A stretch of 64,000 nucleotides of DNA from Siphonodentalium dalli (GCA_032622095.1 CP136065.1:54615949-54679948), one strand, 5' to 3'. Positions 24,370 to 36,225 are shown, counted from the stretch's first letter. Notes: a model not told the origin generated them from the letters alone. Numbers and translations are program-made.

Positions 24370-24424
24370 TGCCCGTTATTTCGTTAATATTCATAATTGG
24401 GAGGTAATATCACGAAATAACGGT
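24370..24424. repeat. Small hairpin
   Basis: CCCGTTATTTCGT at about 24,372 pairs with ACGAAATAACGG near 24,412-24,423 across a ~27-nt loop. Function is unknown. Confidence 0.6.
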
Positions 24425-24595
24425 CATCTAATTACACATGCGCATCAATTCTTCGCCTAGTGCGGACGAGAATTTAAAAAAAAAATCAGATTTCGTCGCC
24501 TTTAGGGGAAGAAACTTAGGTAGACATAAAAATGTCCCCTTAAGTGTTTTCAATTTTTTAAACAAAAGCGACTGTCGCCCTAATATCCAATCTAG

Positions 24596-24596
<1 letters not shown>

Positions 24597-24633
<37 letters not shown>
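24597..24633. repeat. (TA)n microsatellite
   Basis: About 18 TA units follow a TCTAGGAA block. Confidence 0.97.
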
Positions 24634-24635
<2 letters not shown>

Positions 24636-24639
24636 CAAA

Positions 24640-26010
24640 CTCATGATAAGTCATGCCACAGCAGCGTATTTTTTCGCAATCATATCTATAATTCAGATCA
24701 ATAAGAAATGAAGTAATCGATAGCTGGTGGGAGTGAATTTTGTCCTATAAATGTACTGATTCATCGTGAGCAGGAACAAGTTGTTTTGGGGATCGCCCTG
24801 GTCATCTTTAATACTGAAAATCATATTCTGTTTTGTTAAATTCACGACAAATTGGTTGTTTATAGTCCATGTATTAAGCTCTTTGATAAATGTTTGAACG
24901 TGTGTTCAATCCCAAAAATGTGTGAATTTTTTTCTTGTGCGTTTTTGGAATCGATTGCAAGTATCATTGGCTCGTCTGATAACGGCTTTAAGAAAAGAAA
25001 ATATTAATCACATGTTGAAGTTGCTGATAGGAGATTTAGCGGGGAAAATACCAAAAATCTAATCAAAGTTGCAAGAAGTGCATTAATAAAATTTCTTCTT
25101 TCTCAACATGTAAACATTTTTGTGTCTAATACACAATTATGTTTTTGTTCTCATAGAATATAGGCCTTAATTCACTTTCATTGTCTTAGATGAGTTTGTC
25201 CAGTGAGATATAAAATGTACGCGTTACAATTACTTACCTAAATGCTCAACCTCGCATTGATTCTCCGTTAATAATTTCGAGAAAAGGCGTACCGTAAAAG
25301 TGTACCGTTCCTTTTGGCAGTCTGAGATATACTGGTCTCTTCTGGTCAGATGTTTTCGTGGCGGTGATAGTTATTATATAAGTTTAGAGGCTCCACACAG
25401 ACAACTTATCGGTACTATACGTCGTCCACAACAAATTAATGCCAGTTCCGAACGTCTTATAGACATTTTGTCGCCCAATTATTTTCCATTTCAAGTTTTT
25501 CTTTGGGATTAATCAAAAGTGTGCCAAGTTCGCAACAAGGCCCCGTTTTGTTAATTTTAATGACGTCTATCACACTTTATGATATAGTTTCTCGTTAAAT
25601 TTAGACTTTTATGTACTAACACACAACAGCCGACATTATTCATCCATAAATTGTCCCTTCTACCGTCCCCGCTACTGTCTACCACGCTGGCATAAATAGC
25701 ATCACATATATCAGAAATAACTCTCAGATACACCGGCAACTGATGGATGATATACATAAGCCACCAGCAAGGTGACCTCGAAGTATTATGTCGTTTACGC
25801 TGACAAATTTTACTGACATTGCGAATGCGGAAGAGGCAAAACTCCTGGTGGGTGTTTTAGTGCAAATCTATAACTTAGTACTTTTCCACGCGATTCGATA
25901 TTTGGTGAACGTAAAAACAAGTTGTAAATAATTCACAAAGTGTCAGATAAAATAGCCTGCGCAAAACAAATTGTCTGCACCAACATAGTTTGCCCTATAT
26001 TTTATAACCA
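24640..26010. other. Unassigned region
   Basis: No supported gene. The 70-codon frame at 25,300-25,512 and the minus-strand 66-codon frame at 25,557-25,757 show no family resemblance. This lies between the ORF1 relic and the minus-strand LINE. Confidence 0.4.
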
Positions 26011-26014
26011 GACG

Positions 26015-26140
26015 AGCTGGATCATGCCATGAATCTGTAATATGGCTTACGCCCGCAGAGATCATAATCCACCAGTACAAAACCTTGGACCTTTTTGAAG
26101 TTTTGACAGGGAACCTTATAAAATCGAAAAAATAACGAAC
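26015..26140. repeat. Dispersed repeat, partner of 4,395-4,520
   Basis: It contains GATCATGCCATGAATCTG, GGCTTACGCCCGCAGAGATC and TTTTGACAGGGAACC, as in the copy at 4.4 kb. It lies directly beyond the coding end of the minus-strand LINE and could be part of its 3' UTR. Confidence 0.5.
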
Positions 26141-27699
26141 TCGTTTTAGAGAGTAATTAGCATATTTTTGGAGGGAACGGCACTACGTTGGGCAAGAAAG
26201 TAAGCCAGTTGTTTTTCCTCCTGGTCTCGAGTGGTTGGAATTTTAGGTCAGTTAGCATGTTTGTGACCGCACCCTCAAATCTGCTTCTATAATCTTTATT
26301 GATGAAACTGGCTTCTCTTCTTTGGATTTTCTCAAGTTTGTCGATGTTTCGTCTTTCGTAGGTACTGATGTTCGTTGACCTCTTCGAGTACGTCATTGTT
26401 TAGTGTGTAGTAATAATTGGATCTTTATGTACCTCCTCTGAGTGTTTCCCATCAATCACCATCAATCATTCCGATGTAGTAGGAAGGAGCTCATCTCTAA
26501 CTGTGTAGCTGTCCTTTGATGCCATAGTGTTGCAGTTTGTGAAGCAATTTATGTTGAGGCACCGTATCAAACGCCTTAGAAAAATCCAAGATGGCAACAA
26601 CAACTTGTTTGCCATCGTCGAATGGCTGTAGTATGTCGTCGGTTGTTACTGCTAGTTGAGTTAGACAAGATACTTTGACCGAAATCCATGGTTGAGTGAA
26701 GTTAGAATATTGTGCTCTTATAGGTGGTTGATGGTGTGGCTGTATATGATGTGTTCTAACAGCTTGCACGGGGCGGAGGTCACCGAGACGGGGCGATAGT
26801 TTTCAGCATTATGTTTATCACCTTTCTTATATATGCTGGATATGTTGACTGATCTCCAATCCAGGGGTAGTTTGCCTGTCTTCAATGGGTGGTTGAATTT
26901 TATGGTTAATGGATTTGCCAGCTCTGTTGAACATTCTTTGAGAACTCGGTTAGGCAGATTTTCAGCGCCTGGTGCTTTGTGTGTTTTTACCTGTTTACAC
27001 AGTCTCTCTACCCCTTCCTTATCGATGGTTAGTTCTTCTATGTCATCCGTTGGTTTGGTGTTCATTACCGGCATTTCTTCTCCTGGTAGTTGAAGTTCGT
27101 GCGTGAAGACTGATTTGAATTGCTGTAATAATATATTGGCTTTCCCTTCTGATCTGGTTTCTAATTTCCCCTTTATCTTCAGTGGAGCGACGACAACTGA
27201 GTCGTTCTTTTTCGACTTGACGTAGCTCCAGAATGGTTTGCTCTAATTGTTGGTTAAGCCGCCAGTGATGTTTATATGATATGTCTCCACTCTTCATGTC
27301 TAATTGTCTTTTTGCATTCCTTTTGCATTAATCTGTGGTTTGTCATTTGCCGGTCTTCTTGGTCCTGATATACACTCGCTGTTTCTTCCTCAACATTCGT
27401 TTGACTCGATGGTTGCTCCATGGTGCATTCCGATTTTTTCTGATCATTTTGGATGTCATTTTGGATGTCATCCAGAATTTTTCCGTGTCTGCATTATCTT
27501 GCGAGTCGGTGGACTGGTGATGGTGTTGTCCATTTGCTTTAGATAAGATTTTATGGCGTCCCAATTTCCTCTATTGAAGTTATAAGATTTTCTGGGTATT
27601 GACAGCTGGTATTGCGGTTTGATTTCCATGTCTGTCACCACAATATTATGATACGAGATGCCGGGTATTGTGTCCACGGTCTTCACTAGTTTGGTAGAG

Positions 27700-28585
27700 C
27701 TGTTTTTGGTACAGTAAGAAGTTGTAGTCGTTCTGGGGAATTAGCATTTATTTTCACAATAGGAATATACGGACATTCCGGTATAGCACACAAACAATTG
27801 GAGCTCCAGTTATAATATGTGAAATGACTGAATGATGGAGTTCCAAAACATAATGTGCCATATCACAGTTTTACAAATTCTTATATACAAAGCATGAACA
27901 GATGTGAATTAACGACGCGAGATTTAGATTAAAGCCGCTCTCACACATGTCCGTTTCTTGGATGCGTTTCCTTGCGTTTCTAATATTTTAACGCATCCGG
28001 AAAACGCATCGGTCGAAATAGTGAAGCTAGCCACACATGCTTGTGTATGCTTTTTTTGAAACGCAGGCGAAACGCAGCATTTCAAGTCCGAGTCATGAAC
28101 AAAAAGAAACGCATCCGGCAAACGCACATGTGTGAAAGACCCAGTGATATTATCACTGTTTTGACCGATGCGTTTTCCGGATGCGTTAAAATATTAGAAA
28201 CGCAAGGAAACGCATCGGAGAAACGGACATGTGTGAAAGCGGCTTAACAGATTTGCATATAATATATCCGATCACTACAATGGCATTAGCAGTTTGACAA
28301 ATAAGTTATTATTAAAAGTAAAGCTTAGAATACGTGCGATGAATGGTAATTAATGAGCACATGCTTGGGCAAGAATTAACAAGTTGCATAAGAATATCCC
28401 GCTGATTAATACAAATAAATGTTGTAATTTCGCGAAAGCCTAATCTAACAAAGAAACGAACACACCTCTGATAGAGTCAAACAAATGTAGATAAACAATG
28501 ACATAATTGTCCAAAAATTAGCACTGACATTAAACTCGTGAAGTCCGAAATTAACAATACCATACTTGTGATGGATTTGAAACGA
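27700..28585. other. Foreign DNA interrupting the endonuclease region of the LINE
   Basis: On the minus strand, coding similarity stops after NNLDRVFVSNPS (near 28,590) and resumes at STKLVKTVDTIPG (near 27,695). In related elements these parts are contiguous. About 0.88 kb of unrelated AT-rich sequence separates them and includes the PIF/Harbinger-like MITE. Exact ends and a target duplication could not be fixed. Confidence 0.5.
27933..28244. mobile_element. PIF/Harbinger-like MITE with TAA target duplication
   Basis: A 312-bp fold-back flanked by TAA (27930-27932 and 28245-28247). Ends are AGCCGCT and AGCGGCT, extended by TCACACATGTCCGTTTC and its complement. The arms run roughly 90-100 bp, including GATGCGTTTCCTTGCG and AATATTTTAACGCATCCGG. 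A 3-bp TWA duplication with these ends is typical of PIF/Harbinger. It has no coding capacity. Confidence 0.85.
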
Positions 28586-29763
28586 ATACACGATCAAGGT
28601 TTTTTCTCTCGCGTTGGTTTCATTTGCAATTGGGAGAGATGCTGGTTTGGTGTATTTGTGATGTTGGTGAAGTTGCTGTTGGACTTCTGTGTCGTTGGCA
28701 TTACTATTGACCGTTAATATTTCCCAGTTGACAGAGGAGCAATTAAATAGCCTGTCAGGATATTCTTGCTCTTGGGAATCTTTTGCAGTGACTCTTCTCG
28801 TTGTTTGATGTCATTCATGTTTCTATGGGGCATTTATAAATTCCATATCAGCATGTCTTTTCGTTGGTGCATTTTTATTTTAACCCACTCCAGTTCGCAA
28901 GCTGTGATATAATCATCCATTTCTGCCGATGTGATGTCAATTCTCGGACCATTATGAACACTCCGCCGCCTTTTGTACTTCTGTCATTTCTGTAGATCTC
29001 ATATCCAGATGGAAAAACTTCACTTGATTTGATGGTATTTGGTTGACGTTTCTGGTCGGGTCTTATTCCGCGTAGCCAAGTTCTGTCCCGCAGATGATAT
29101 CTGGTTTTGTGTAAGTTAGGGCTGCGCTTAGTTCTGATCGTTTATCATATACGCTTCTACAGTTGATGGTCAATATTCGGAGGTTTTCTTTTTCTTGGAT
29201 ATTGAAGCCGTTCGAATTAGTTATGCTGGTGTTTGAAGAAGATTTGTTAGAAGAGCATCTTGAGTTCGTTGTATTTGGACTGCTGCTGGCTTTTAGTGGG
29301 CTAAATGACGTGCTATTCAGTGATAATCCAATGGAGATGTGATCTTCTGACAATGTTTCGTGGTTATTTGAGCCGAACAACTAGTAGCCATGGAATGTGA
29401 ATGATGAGATGTTCGCCGTGTTGCATTTACAACATAGCCATGTGATGTTTGGTTCAGTTATCCGTGAGTAGTTGATCAGTGACGATTTCTAGGCATTCTT
29501 TATGATACCAGAGGCTGCATTGATGGCAGCATACACCGCTGGTGCTCCTGGCGACTACTGGGATCTCACAGAAGCCACATGGATAGAGGTCTTGTGGTTT
29601 CGTGGGTGGTCTTGGATGAGGGTGGACATCTCCGGATATTAACAGGAGGAGGAATATGATGTTTGTCAGTCTTCTGCTTTTGATGGGGAGGCTGATTGGT
29701 CTCCGGCCTGTATATGACATACTGGGCTGCAGCATATTGTGTGTTAATTACTGATTGTACCAT

Positions 29764-30246
29764 GACTTTGATGATGATATGGAATTGACGAAGATGAAGG
29801 GGGGAATGGGGTATGGCTCACACTGGAACATTGTAACAAGGATAGCGCAGAAAAACCCCGCACTGACTTGCGCAATATTTCATTCCCTGGCACGTCTTCT
29901 ATTTCCCCTCCCATCAGTCTGTCTTCATTTTTTAAGTCATCTCTTAAGCCAGTATTTTGCTAGTGTGTTGTTTGGATGGATACCGTTAGTATCCAAGTAG
30001 AAGTTGTAGTAACTCCTGTGCAGTTGGGAGTTCTTTTTTGTTACAGTTTAGTGCCTTTTTAGGTCGCTGGTGAACTCCGGGGAGTGTGTTTGGGCACTCA
30101 GATTTAATTCCTTTATTTTCCCGTTTAGATAGTAAATTTGTTCAACCAGTTTTTTTTATCTTGTTTTTCAAATTCTGAAGAGTTTTTATGGCGTCTGCTC
30201 TTGTTGAATGATGTGATGCAGTAGACAGGCACTTTTAGTATTGTTA
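29764..30246. other. Unassigned region upstream of the LINE start
   Basis: It may hold the LINE 5' UTR, being directly upstream of the minus-strand PHD reading frame. No motif proves this, and no other gene is supported. Confidence 0.35.
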
Positions 30247-30755
30247 CTTTCACGGTGTGTAATCACGCGGTTTCGAGGTTGGTGAGTACCACGCATACAA
30301 AATGGCCGAGGCCAGTGCAAACACACAAAACATAATATATGAGGAACTGACACAGCACATACCATTTTGACTATTACGAGCATATGCTAGTTAATTTTTG
30401 AAACAAGTTGATACCTTACTTGTTCGGAAATACTTTGCGGTTTTCTATAACATTCTGACCAAAGTTGCCAGTCGGAGGTGCGTGGAATACACCAGTCCAT
30501 ACATCTTGGAGATTCCTTCGACTGACAACTTTGGTCAGAATGTTAGAGCAAACAAATGTGAATTTGGATACAAATGAGGTATCAGCTTGTTTGAAAAATA
30601 GTATGTGCTCGTAGCTGACAAAATATTATGTAATATGTCATATCTTTGTTTATTACCCTTTTCCCTCGTTTCAGGTCGCGTATTCGAGCTACTCGGCCAT
30701 TTTGAATACGTGATACTCATCAACTCGAAACCACGTGATTCCCTACCGTGACTTT
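30247..30755. repeat. Fold-back element of about 510 bp
   Basis: The left arm has TCACGG...AATCACG.GGTTTCGAG.TTG.TGAGTA.CACG.AT.CAAAATGGCCGAG. Its complement occurs at about 30,690-30,750. A tighter central hairpin pairs CATTCTGACCAAAGTTG (30,451) with CAACTTTGGTCAGAATG (30,525-30,541). Arms of about 200 bp with moderate mismatch surround a short loop. There is no clear target duplication. Confidence 0.7.
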
Positions 30756-32180
30756 GTTGCCGCTGCGTCTTTTTGTCGTGCACGCAAGTTTGCGTATTAC
30801 TCTGTCGGCTGCGGAATTGTCGTACGAGGTAAGAGAGATGTATTTACCTCTTAATTTCGTAAGGTCGCAGGTTCCGAGCCATATCTGTCGGTCAGGTGTT
30901 TCTTTGTCAGACTTGACTGGCCTGCATGCGGATATTATTTCTTATCCAGGAAGTTGTATTTCCTGTTTTTCTCCCCTTTTCACACTCCCAGGTGATCGAC
31001 TTTTGTACTTTGGTTAGTTCGTCCCTGCACGGTAGTTCTTTCTTCAAGTATCTGCCCTTCCTGTCAGATAGCAATACTGGTGTATATAACTGTGATCCTT
31101 TGGGTCGTTCCGTTTTCCTTCCAATGCAGACAATCTTGACAAAGTAGTGAGTTATTTTTTACCTTCACCGGTCTGCCCCAAAAAGAAAGCTTTAAGTACT
31201 CGCGCAATAAAAGATATCACGGATAATCGCTGATTAAATATAAATAATGTATGGTCCTTTTCTCGATGTTTCTATCACAGTATCTTAGATGTTTGAAGAT
31301 GTAGATGGTAATTTAGTTCGAGAATCGGTTGATGTTAGAAAAAGCGTCAAGACGCTCGCGTTATAGTGTAGAACAGGATACTTGTGGTTGGGTGGGACAT
31401 GACGCCGACAGTGCACAACCACTATTATCTAAAAATTAGTATATTCACACTCTGTAATCACATGAATTCGGTGTGGTTCATTTTCGAATGCCCATATCAC
31501 ATTATACACAACATATTCCTTATTATATACCATTTGGAAGAGTAACCAAAATATATGTTCCACCAGAATACGCAACAGCTGTAACCTATGAGTGTCCACC
31601 AAGTGATAGAGGTTCTCAGATTCACCCAACGAAATCCCCCGTTATTTACGCCAGAATACATCAGAATTAATTACCAAGAGATAGAGTTATTCCCCTTCCA
31701 TTGAGAATAATAAACTTGCAGTACAGACCAGATCGAAATTAACTTAATTAAGCACATTATACACATCGGTACCTTGCACAGTTTATTCGGCCGGATAGGT
31801 TGATAATACAATATTATCTTTCAAACGGTATATAATATGAAGTGAGTCGTATATAATGTGATCTGGTGATTCGAAAATTAAGTGGGCCTTTAATATTGGC
31901 ATTAGTATATTTAACGAGACAAAACATAATGGTCTACAAATTGGGGCTCATTTACACACTATGGACACATAACTGCCAGAAAACAGGAGTAGTGAGCGTC
32001 ATGATGATTTGGCGATTTGTCCATCAAATATATGAACATAAAACATTTAAAATTTTAGCAAACAAGACAGTGATGTGGAGACGCTCGCCAGACTGTAAAG
32101 ACCGAGAAGACTGGAACTCGGAAGACCATAAGAGTTAGTACTTGTCAAATTCACTTAAAAACAAGTAGTCATAAAGAGGG
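30756..32180. other. Unassigned region
   Basis: Open frames of 60-90 codons (30,748-31,017, 31,473-31,670, 31,866-32,138) do not resemble known families and lack consistent splice partners. No simple repeats of note occur. Confidence 0.35.
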
Positions 32181-33575
32181 ACGTAGCCTAGAGGGCCTCC
32201 GTTGAGCAGTGGGGTGTCTACCTTGAAATTTGGTCCTGATCCCCCCACCCCACAGTCCATAGTCTACCCCCTCCCAACTGAAGAAAACACACTCTCCGAC
32301 CCTATTATTTGACCCAGTCCTAGTCACCCATTCCAAATATAAGCTGAATAGACCTGATGGTTCTTGATAGGAAGACATTTTAAGAATTACAATGGATGGA
32401 CAAGTTATGTCCCTGGCTCCGCCCTTATTTGACCCGGTAACCTCATTTTAGCACATCTGTATCCCTGTCACCCAAGGACCTTCGATACCAATTATAAGCT
32501 AAATATTCCCGATGATTCTTGAGATGTTTTAAGAATTACTATGGATGGAAAGAGTTAGTTCCCTAGCTATGCCACTTTTTTGACCATGTGACCCACATTT
32601 GAAAAGAACTTAATCCCAGCCACCTAGGGACCATGCATACAAAATATGACTCAATTCTACATCTCAGATAAGCTAAGAAAAATGCCTTCTTCTTTCTCAT
32701 CCAGTTTGGCAGTTTACCATATGTAATTGCCTGAGAAAACAGGTATTTAGTTTTACTGGCCTAACTGTCAGATTCATCATTCACACTTGGCCTTGGGAGT
32801 TTGTTATCATAAGCCATAGGTCATTTATATACAAACTCTCTAACAGGCAGAGAGTTTTAGTGTATTAACCAAAGGAGCTGTCACTCCAATCAGATGTTGT
32901 TAACACTGCCATTTAATTTATTACTTTATAATCAATGTCACTTCTATGTGGTGTTAAGTAAACATTCTGTGATCGCAGACACCTTCCTCATATCTCACAG
33001 AGCTCTGAGTATCTGCTGTTAGCATGTTCTTGATTTTAGACTGATTTAAACCAAATAGTTGGTTGAGTCACCCTGGTGGATGTTATAATGGTGTTACTTA
33101 AAAAACAATTTCAAATCAATTTTATTTTTGTTTGTTTGTTTTTAAAGGAGTTCAATCTAAAAAAAAATATTCAGAGTTGAGTCCCTGGCTCTGCCCATAT
33201 TTGAAACAGTAAACCCATTTGAACAAATCTGAACCCCAGTCACACAAGGACCCTCCATACCAAATATAAGCTAAATCGGCCCAATATTTCTTGAGAAGAA
33301 GTCATTCTAAGAATTACTATGGAGAAATAGAGTTATGGCCCTGCTTTCGCAACTATTTGACCCAGTGACCTCATTTGAACAAATCTGAATGTGAGTCACC
33401 TAGGGAACATCCACACCAAATATGAACCCATTCGGTCTTATGGTTCCGAAGATGTTTAACAAATTGTTGACGGACGGGCGGACTGACTGACATATGGACT
33501 GACGGACGACGGACGAGGAGTGGTGACTATAGCTCCACCGGAGACTTTGTCTCATGTGAACAAAAAAGTACACAT
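32180..33575. repeat. Degenerate ~150-bp tandem units with (GGAC)-rich tail
   Basis: Units recur around 32,345-32,480, 32,510-32,640, 33,180-33,320 and 33,330-33,450. They share TTTAAGAATTACTATGGA, GAGTTATGTCCCTGGCT and CC..CCATACCAAATATAAGCTAAAT. The run ends in GACGGAC-type sequence (33,468-33,515) and CCACCGGAGACTTTGTCTC. Repeats ending this way are widespread in molluscan genomes and probably derive from RTE-type LINEs or SINEs. About 32,660-33,170 interrupts the series. Confidence 0.6.
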
Positions 33576-33768
33576 TGTAGATCCAAATTCGTCTCGTTTC
33601 TTACTATATTCTTGCTATATCATATCGCGATTTTCTTTGCGCGATTTTCATTTTTATTTCAAACTAAATTTCCACGGCGAAGTAAAAGTTTCAACGCTAT
33701 ACTGACTAGTATTCATAAGACAGGTTCCATCGGACTGCAGTTATTGTTCCTCGGTCGGTGTGTGTTAA

Positions 33769-34263
33769 AGGTACGGTTGGCCTTGGCGGTGGGTATCCTG
33801 TAAAAAATATTTCCACCCGTCAAAAACCGCCACAAATAGAAAGAACATCAAAATGTAGACAGACTTTGTCCGTATACAAATAAGAAATATCGCATAAACA
33901 GTATGTTATTGTCATTTGTTTGACCATTGTTATGTAAACAAAAGAATAAAAGGTTACTTTTCTGGCGTTTGTTTATATTATGATGGTAAACATAAAGAGC
34001 GTTCTTTGTTGGTGAATTCCTGATATGGAACAAATAAAGAGCGTTTATGCCATTTTTGTGTGATTAGCCAGTAGCATTGTGCTGTCTTCTGTACCACAGT
34101 CAGGCTCTTGCTTAGGTAAAATGTAGTAGGTCTTTATGATAACATGCTGTTTACGCGATAGTCATGGTATATATGAACGAAACTGTATGCATTTTAATGT
34201 TTTTCTGTTTGCGGTGATTGGAACAAATATGAATATTTTCGACAACTAAGGCCTCACGTGCCT
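33769..34263 (+). mobile_element. TTAA-bounded MITE, family B, complete copy
   Basis: A 495-bp unit between TTAA 33765-33768 and TTAA 34264-34267. It starts AGGTACGGTTGG and ends CCTCACGTGCCT. It is very close to copy 1 at the window start (shared GTCAAAAACCGCCACAAA, CAGTAGCATTGTGCTGTCTT and more), which allows the missing edge of copy 1 to be judged. Confidence 0.88.
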
Positions 34264-34269
34264 TTAAGC

Positions 34270-34900
34270 GACTTGTCATATGCAGTGTTATTAAAAGGAC
34301 TAAAGGCCTTCAAATTCACTTCCGGGAAAACGGGGCTACCAGAAAACTGAGCAGACACGTGGTCGGTCAGATTTAGCACACGTGTAAGAAAACTGAAAAT
34401 TATATGGCAGTTATCGTTGCATTCAATTTAATGCTCTGCGTCTAGATATTGTAGATATCTTTATATCACATGAAACCCCTATTATATCTTTAAAAACCCA
34501 TTAAATATTTTCTTACCTCTCACATGTGAATAATAAGCTCGGGATTCCCTCCAACTTGGCATCGCGCCAACGAATGACTACATTGAATCATGCGCATTAA
34601 TACTATTTCGTAAAGCCGCACATGGCAACAACACCAGACAATGTAAAGTGATTGATTTGTTCATTAAAGTTAAATTATTGTCCAATTTAGTTGAACTAAC
34701 CAAAATAGAAACAAAAACAAAGAGGCAAAATTGTGGGACTATATTTTCCGTCGGCAGCTCGAGCGCGCAATACTGTCGTATACGGTTGTGATTACTTGTG
34801 AAGCGTCTCAGCCAACAGTGGAAGTGTGTGCATTTTAAAGCTTCTGTTAAGGATTTTGATTTGTTAAAAAGGCATAAAGCTCTAGTTTGTTTCATGTGAT
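34270..34900. other. Unassigned region
   Basis: No supported gene. The 113-codon minus-strand frame at 34,578-34,919 has no recognised domain. Confidence 0.35.
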
Positions 34901-35070
34901 ATGTATACACGATCTTCAACTTGTTATGTTGGGATATAAGATTTTATGAAACTCGTTTAATAAATTTGATTTACAACTCGTGTACTACTCGTTGTGAATC
35001 CTATTTATCAAACTCGTTTCATAAAATCTTATATCCCAAACATAACGAGTTGGAGATCCTCTATATATAC
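34901..35070. repeat. Long hairpin, near-perfect arms
   Basis: GTTGGGATATAAGATTTTATG followed by AAACTCGTTT at about 34,929-34,961 pairs with AAACTCGTTTCATAAAATC and TTATATCCCAAACATAACGAGTT at 35,007-35,051. Weaker pairing extends outwards through GTATAC/GTATATA. The loop is about 45 nt. Function is unknown; it is probably a fold-back element remnant. Confidence 0.75.
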
Positions 35071-35174
35071 AATCTACGGCCTTGGTTTTTCAAATAACCA
35101 ATAGTGCAATTTTGTGTTTTCTTGATAAATTTTGCAGTTCGTTAAAATTCGCTAGAATGTGACAAAAGTGAGAA

Positions 35175-35848
35175 ATTATTATGTTAACCCTGTCTACACT
35201 AAATTATTATGTTAACCCTGTCTACACTAATTATTATGTTAACCCTGTCTACACTAAGTATTATGTTAACCATGTCTACACTAATTATTATGTTAACCCT
35301 GTCTACACTAATTATTATGTTAACCCTGTCTACACTAATTATTATGTTAACCATGTCTACACTAATTATTATGTTAACCCTGCCTACACTAATTATTATA
35401 TTAACCATGTCTACACTAAAGCATAATTATTATGTTAACCCTGTCTACACTAAAGCATAATTATTATCTTAACCCTGTCTACACTAAAGCATAATTATTA
35501 TGTTTACCCTGTCTACACTATGTATTATGTTAACCCTGTCTACAATAATATTATGATGTTAACCATGTCTACACTAAATTATGATGTTAACCCTGTCTAC
35601 ATTAATTATTATGTTAACCCTGTCTACACTAATTATTATTTTAACCCTGTCTACACTAATTATTATGTTAATCCTGTCTACACTAATTATTATGTTTACC
35701 CTGTCTACACTAAAGCATAATTATTATGTTAACCCTGTCTACACTAAAACATAATTATTATGTTTACCCTGTCTACACTAATTATTATGTTAACCCTGTC
35801 TACACTAATTATTATGTTAACCCTGTCTACACTAAAGCATAATTGATA
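35175..35848. repeat. 28-bp minisatellite
   Basis: The unit TTATTATGTTAACCCTGTCTACACTAAT, with variants (an inserted AAGCATA block, CCATGTCT for CCCTGTCT), repeats about 24 times. It creates open frames on both strands that are not genes. Each unit contains GTTAAC and a near-perfect CCTGTCTACAC core. Confidence 0.97.
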
Positions 35849-35954
35849 AGTTGAACTTATCATCTAAAAATTTGGAATGCTTTTTAATAACTCAATCGTG
35901 AATTAACATGAAATTAGAGATGAATATGAACATATATACACTATTTACAACATA

Positions 35955-36225
35955 GTCATCGTCATCATCATCTCATCATCACTATAATCGTCATCTGTAT
36001 TATGCTAATCATCATCATCATCATTATCATCATCATCATCATAATCCTCATCATCATAGTCACCATAATCATAATCATCATTTTCATCTTCGTTGTCATC
36101 ACCTCCGTCATCATTAAAAGGATTAACGTCCGCATCATCATCATCATCATCGTCGCCGCTATCATCATCCTCAACAGTTAAACTATCATCATCATCAATA
36201 TCATCGTCGTCATCAGAACCCGCCA
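35955..36225 (-). repeat. (ATC)n-rich region with a long Asp-rich reading frame
   Basis: On the minus strand ATG at 36,226 opens 73 codons, about two thirds aspartate, with interruptions such as SLTVE and DVNPFN. The composition is that of an interrupted CAT/ATC microsatellite. I see no splice partners or downstream domain, so I treat it as simple repeat and not as a coding exon. Confidence 0.7.

Larger units (their letters stand above)
26157..29735 (-). pseudogene. Degenerate LINE: PHD finger, endonuclease start and reverse transcriptase
   Basis: Reading down from 29,735 on the minus strand come a hydrophobic start with a degenerate 2A-like GDVHPHPRP, and a PHD-type zinc finger (YPCGFC, GVCCHQC, LWYHKEC, then WLCCKC after a frameshift). 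Next is the first strand of an APE-like endonuclease (LRILTINCRSVYDKRSEL, then DIICGTE) near 29,080-29,180. After an interruption comes IPGISYHNIVV (27,640-27,670) and the RT fingers (VKTHKAPGAENLPNRVLKE, GDKHNAENYRPVSV). RT motif A follows (AILDFSKAFDTVPQ, near 26,560-26,600), then C-terminal NIDKLEKIQRREASF at about 26,300-26,350. The catalytic FADD region is missing between 26,400 and 26,500. Stops and frameshifts are frequent. The layout fits CR1/L2-group LINEs. Confidence 0.85.

Noticed and set aside
27739-28523. AATTAGCA direct repeats as an 8-bp target duplication around the block interrupting the LINE
   Set aside because: The repeats do not coincide with where LINE coding similarity stops and resumes, and no terminal inverted repeats adjoin them. 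Probably chance in AT-rich DNA.
35181-35720. Repetitive open frames (YYVNPVYT-type)
   Set aside because: These are translations of the 28-bp minisatellite. They are equally open on both strands and have no other support.
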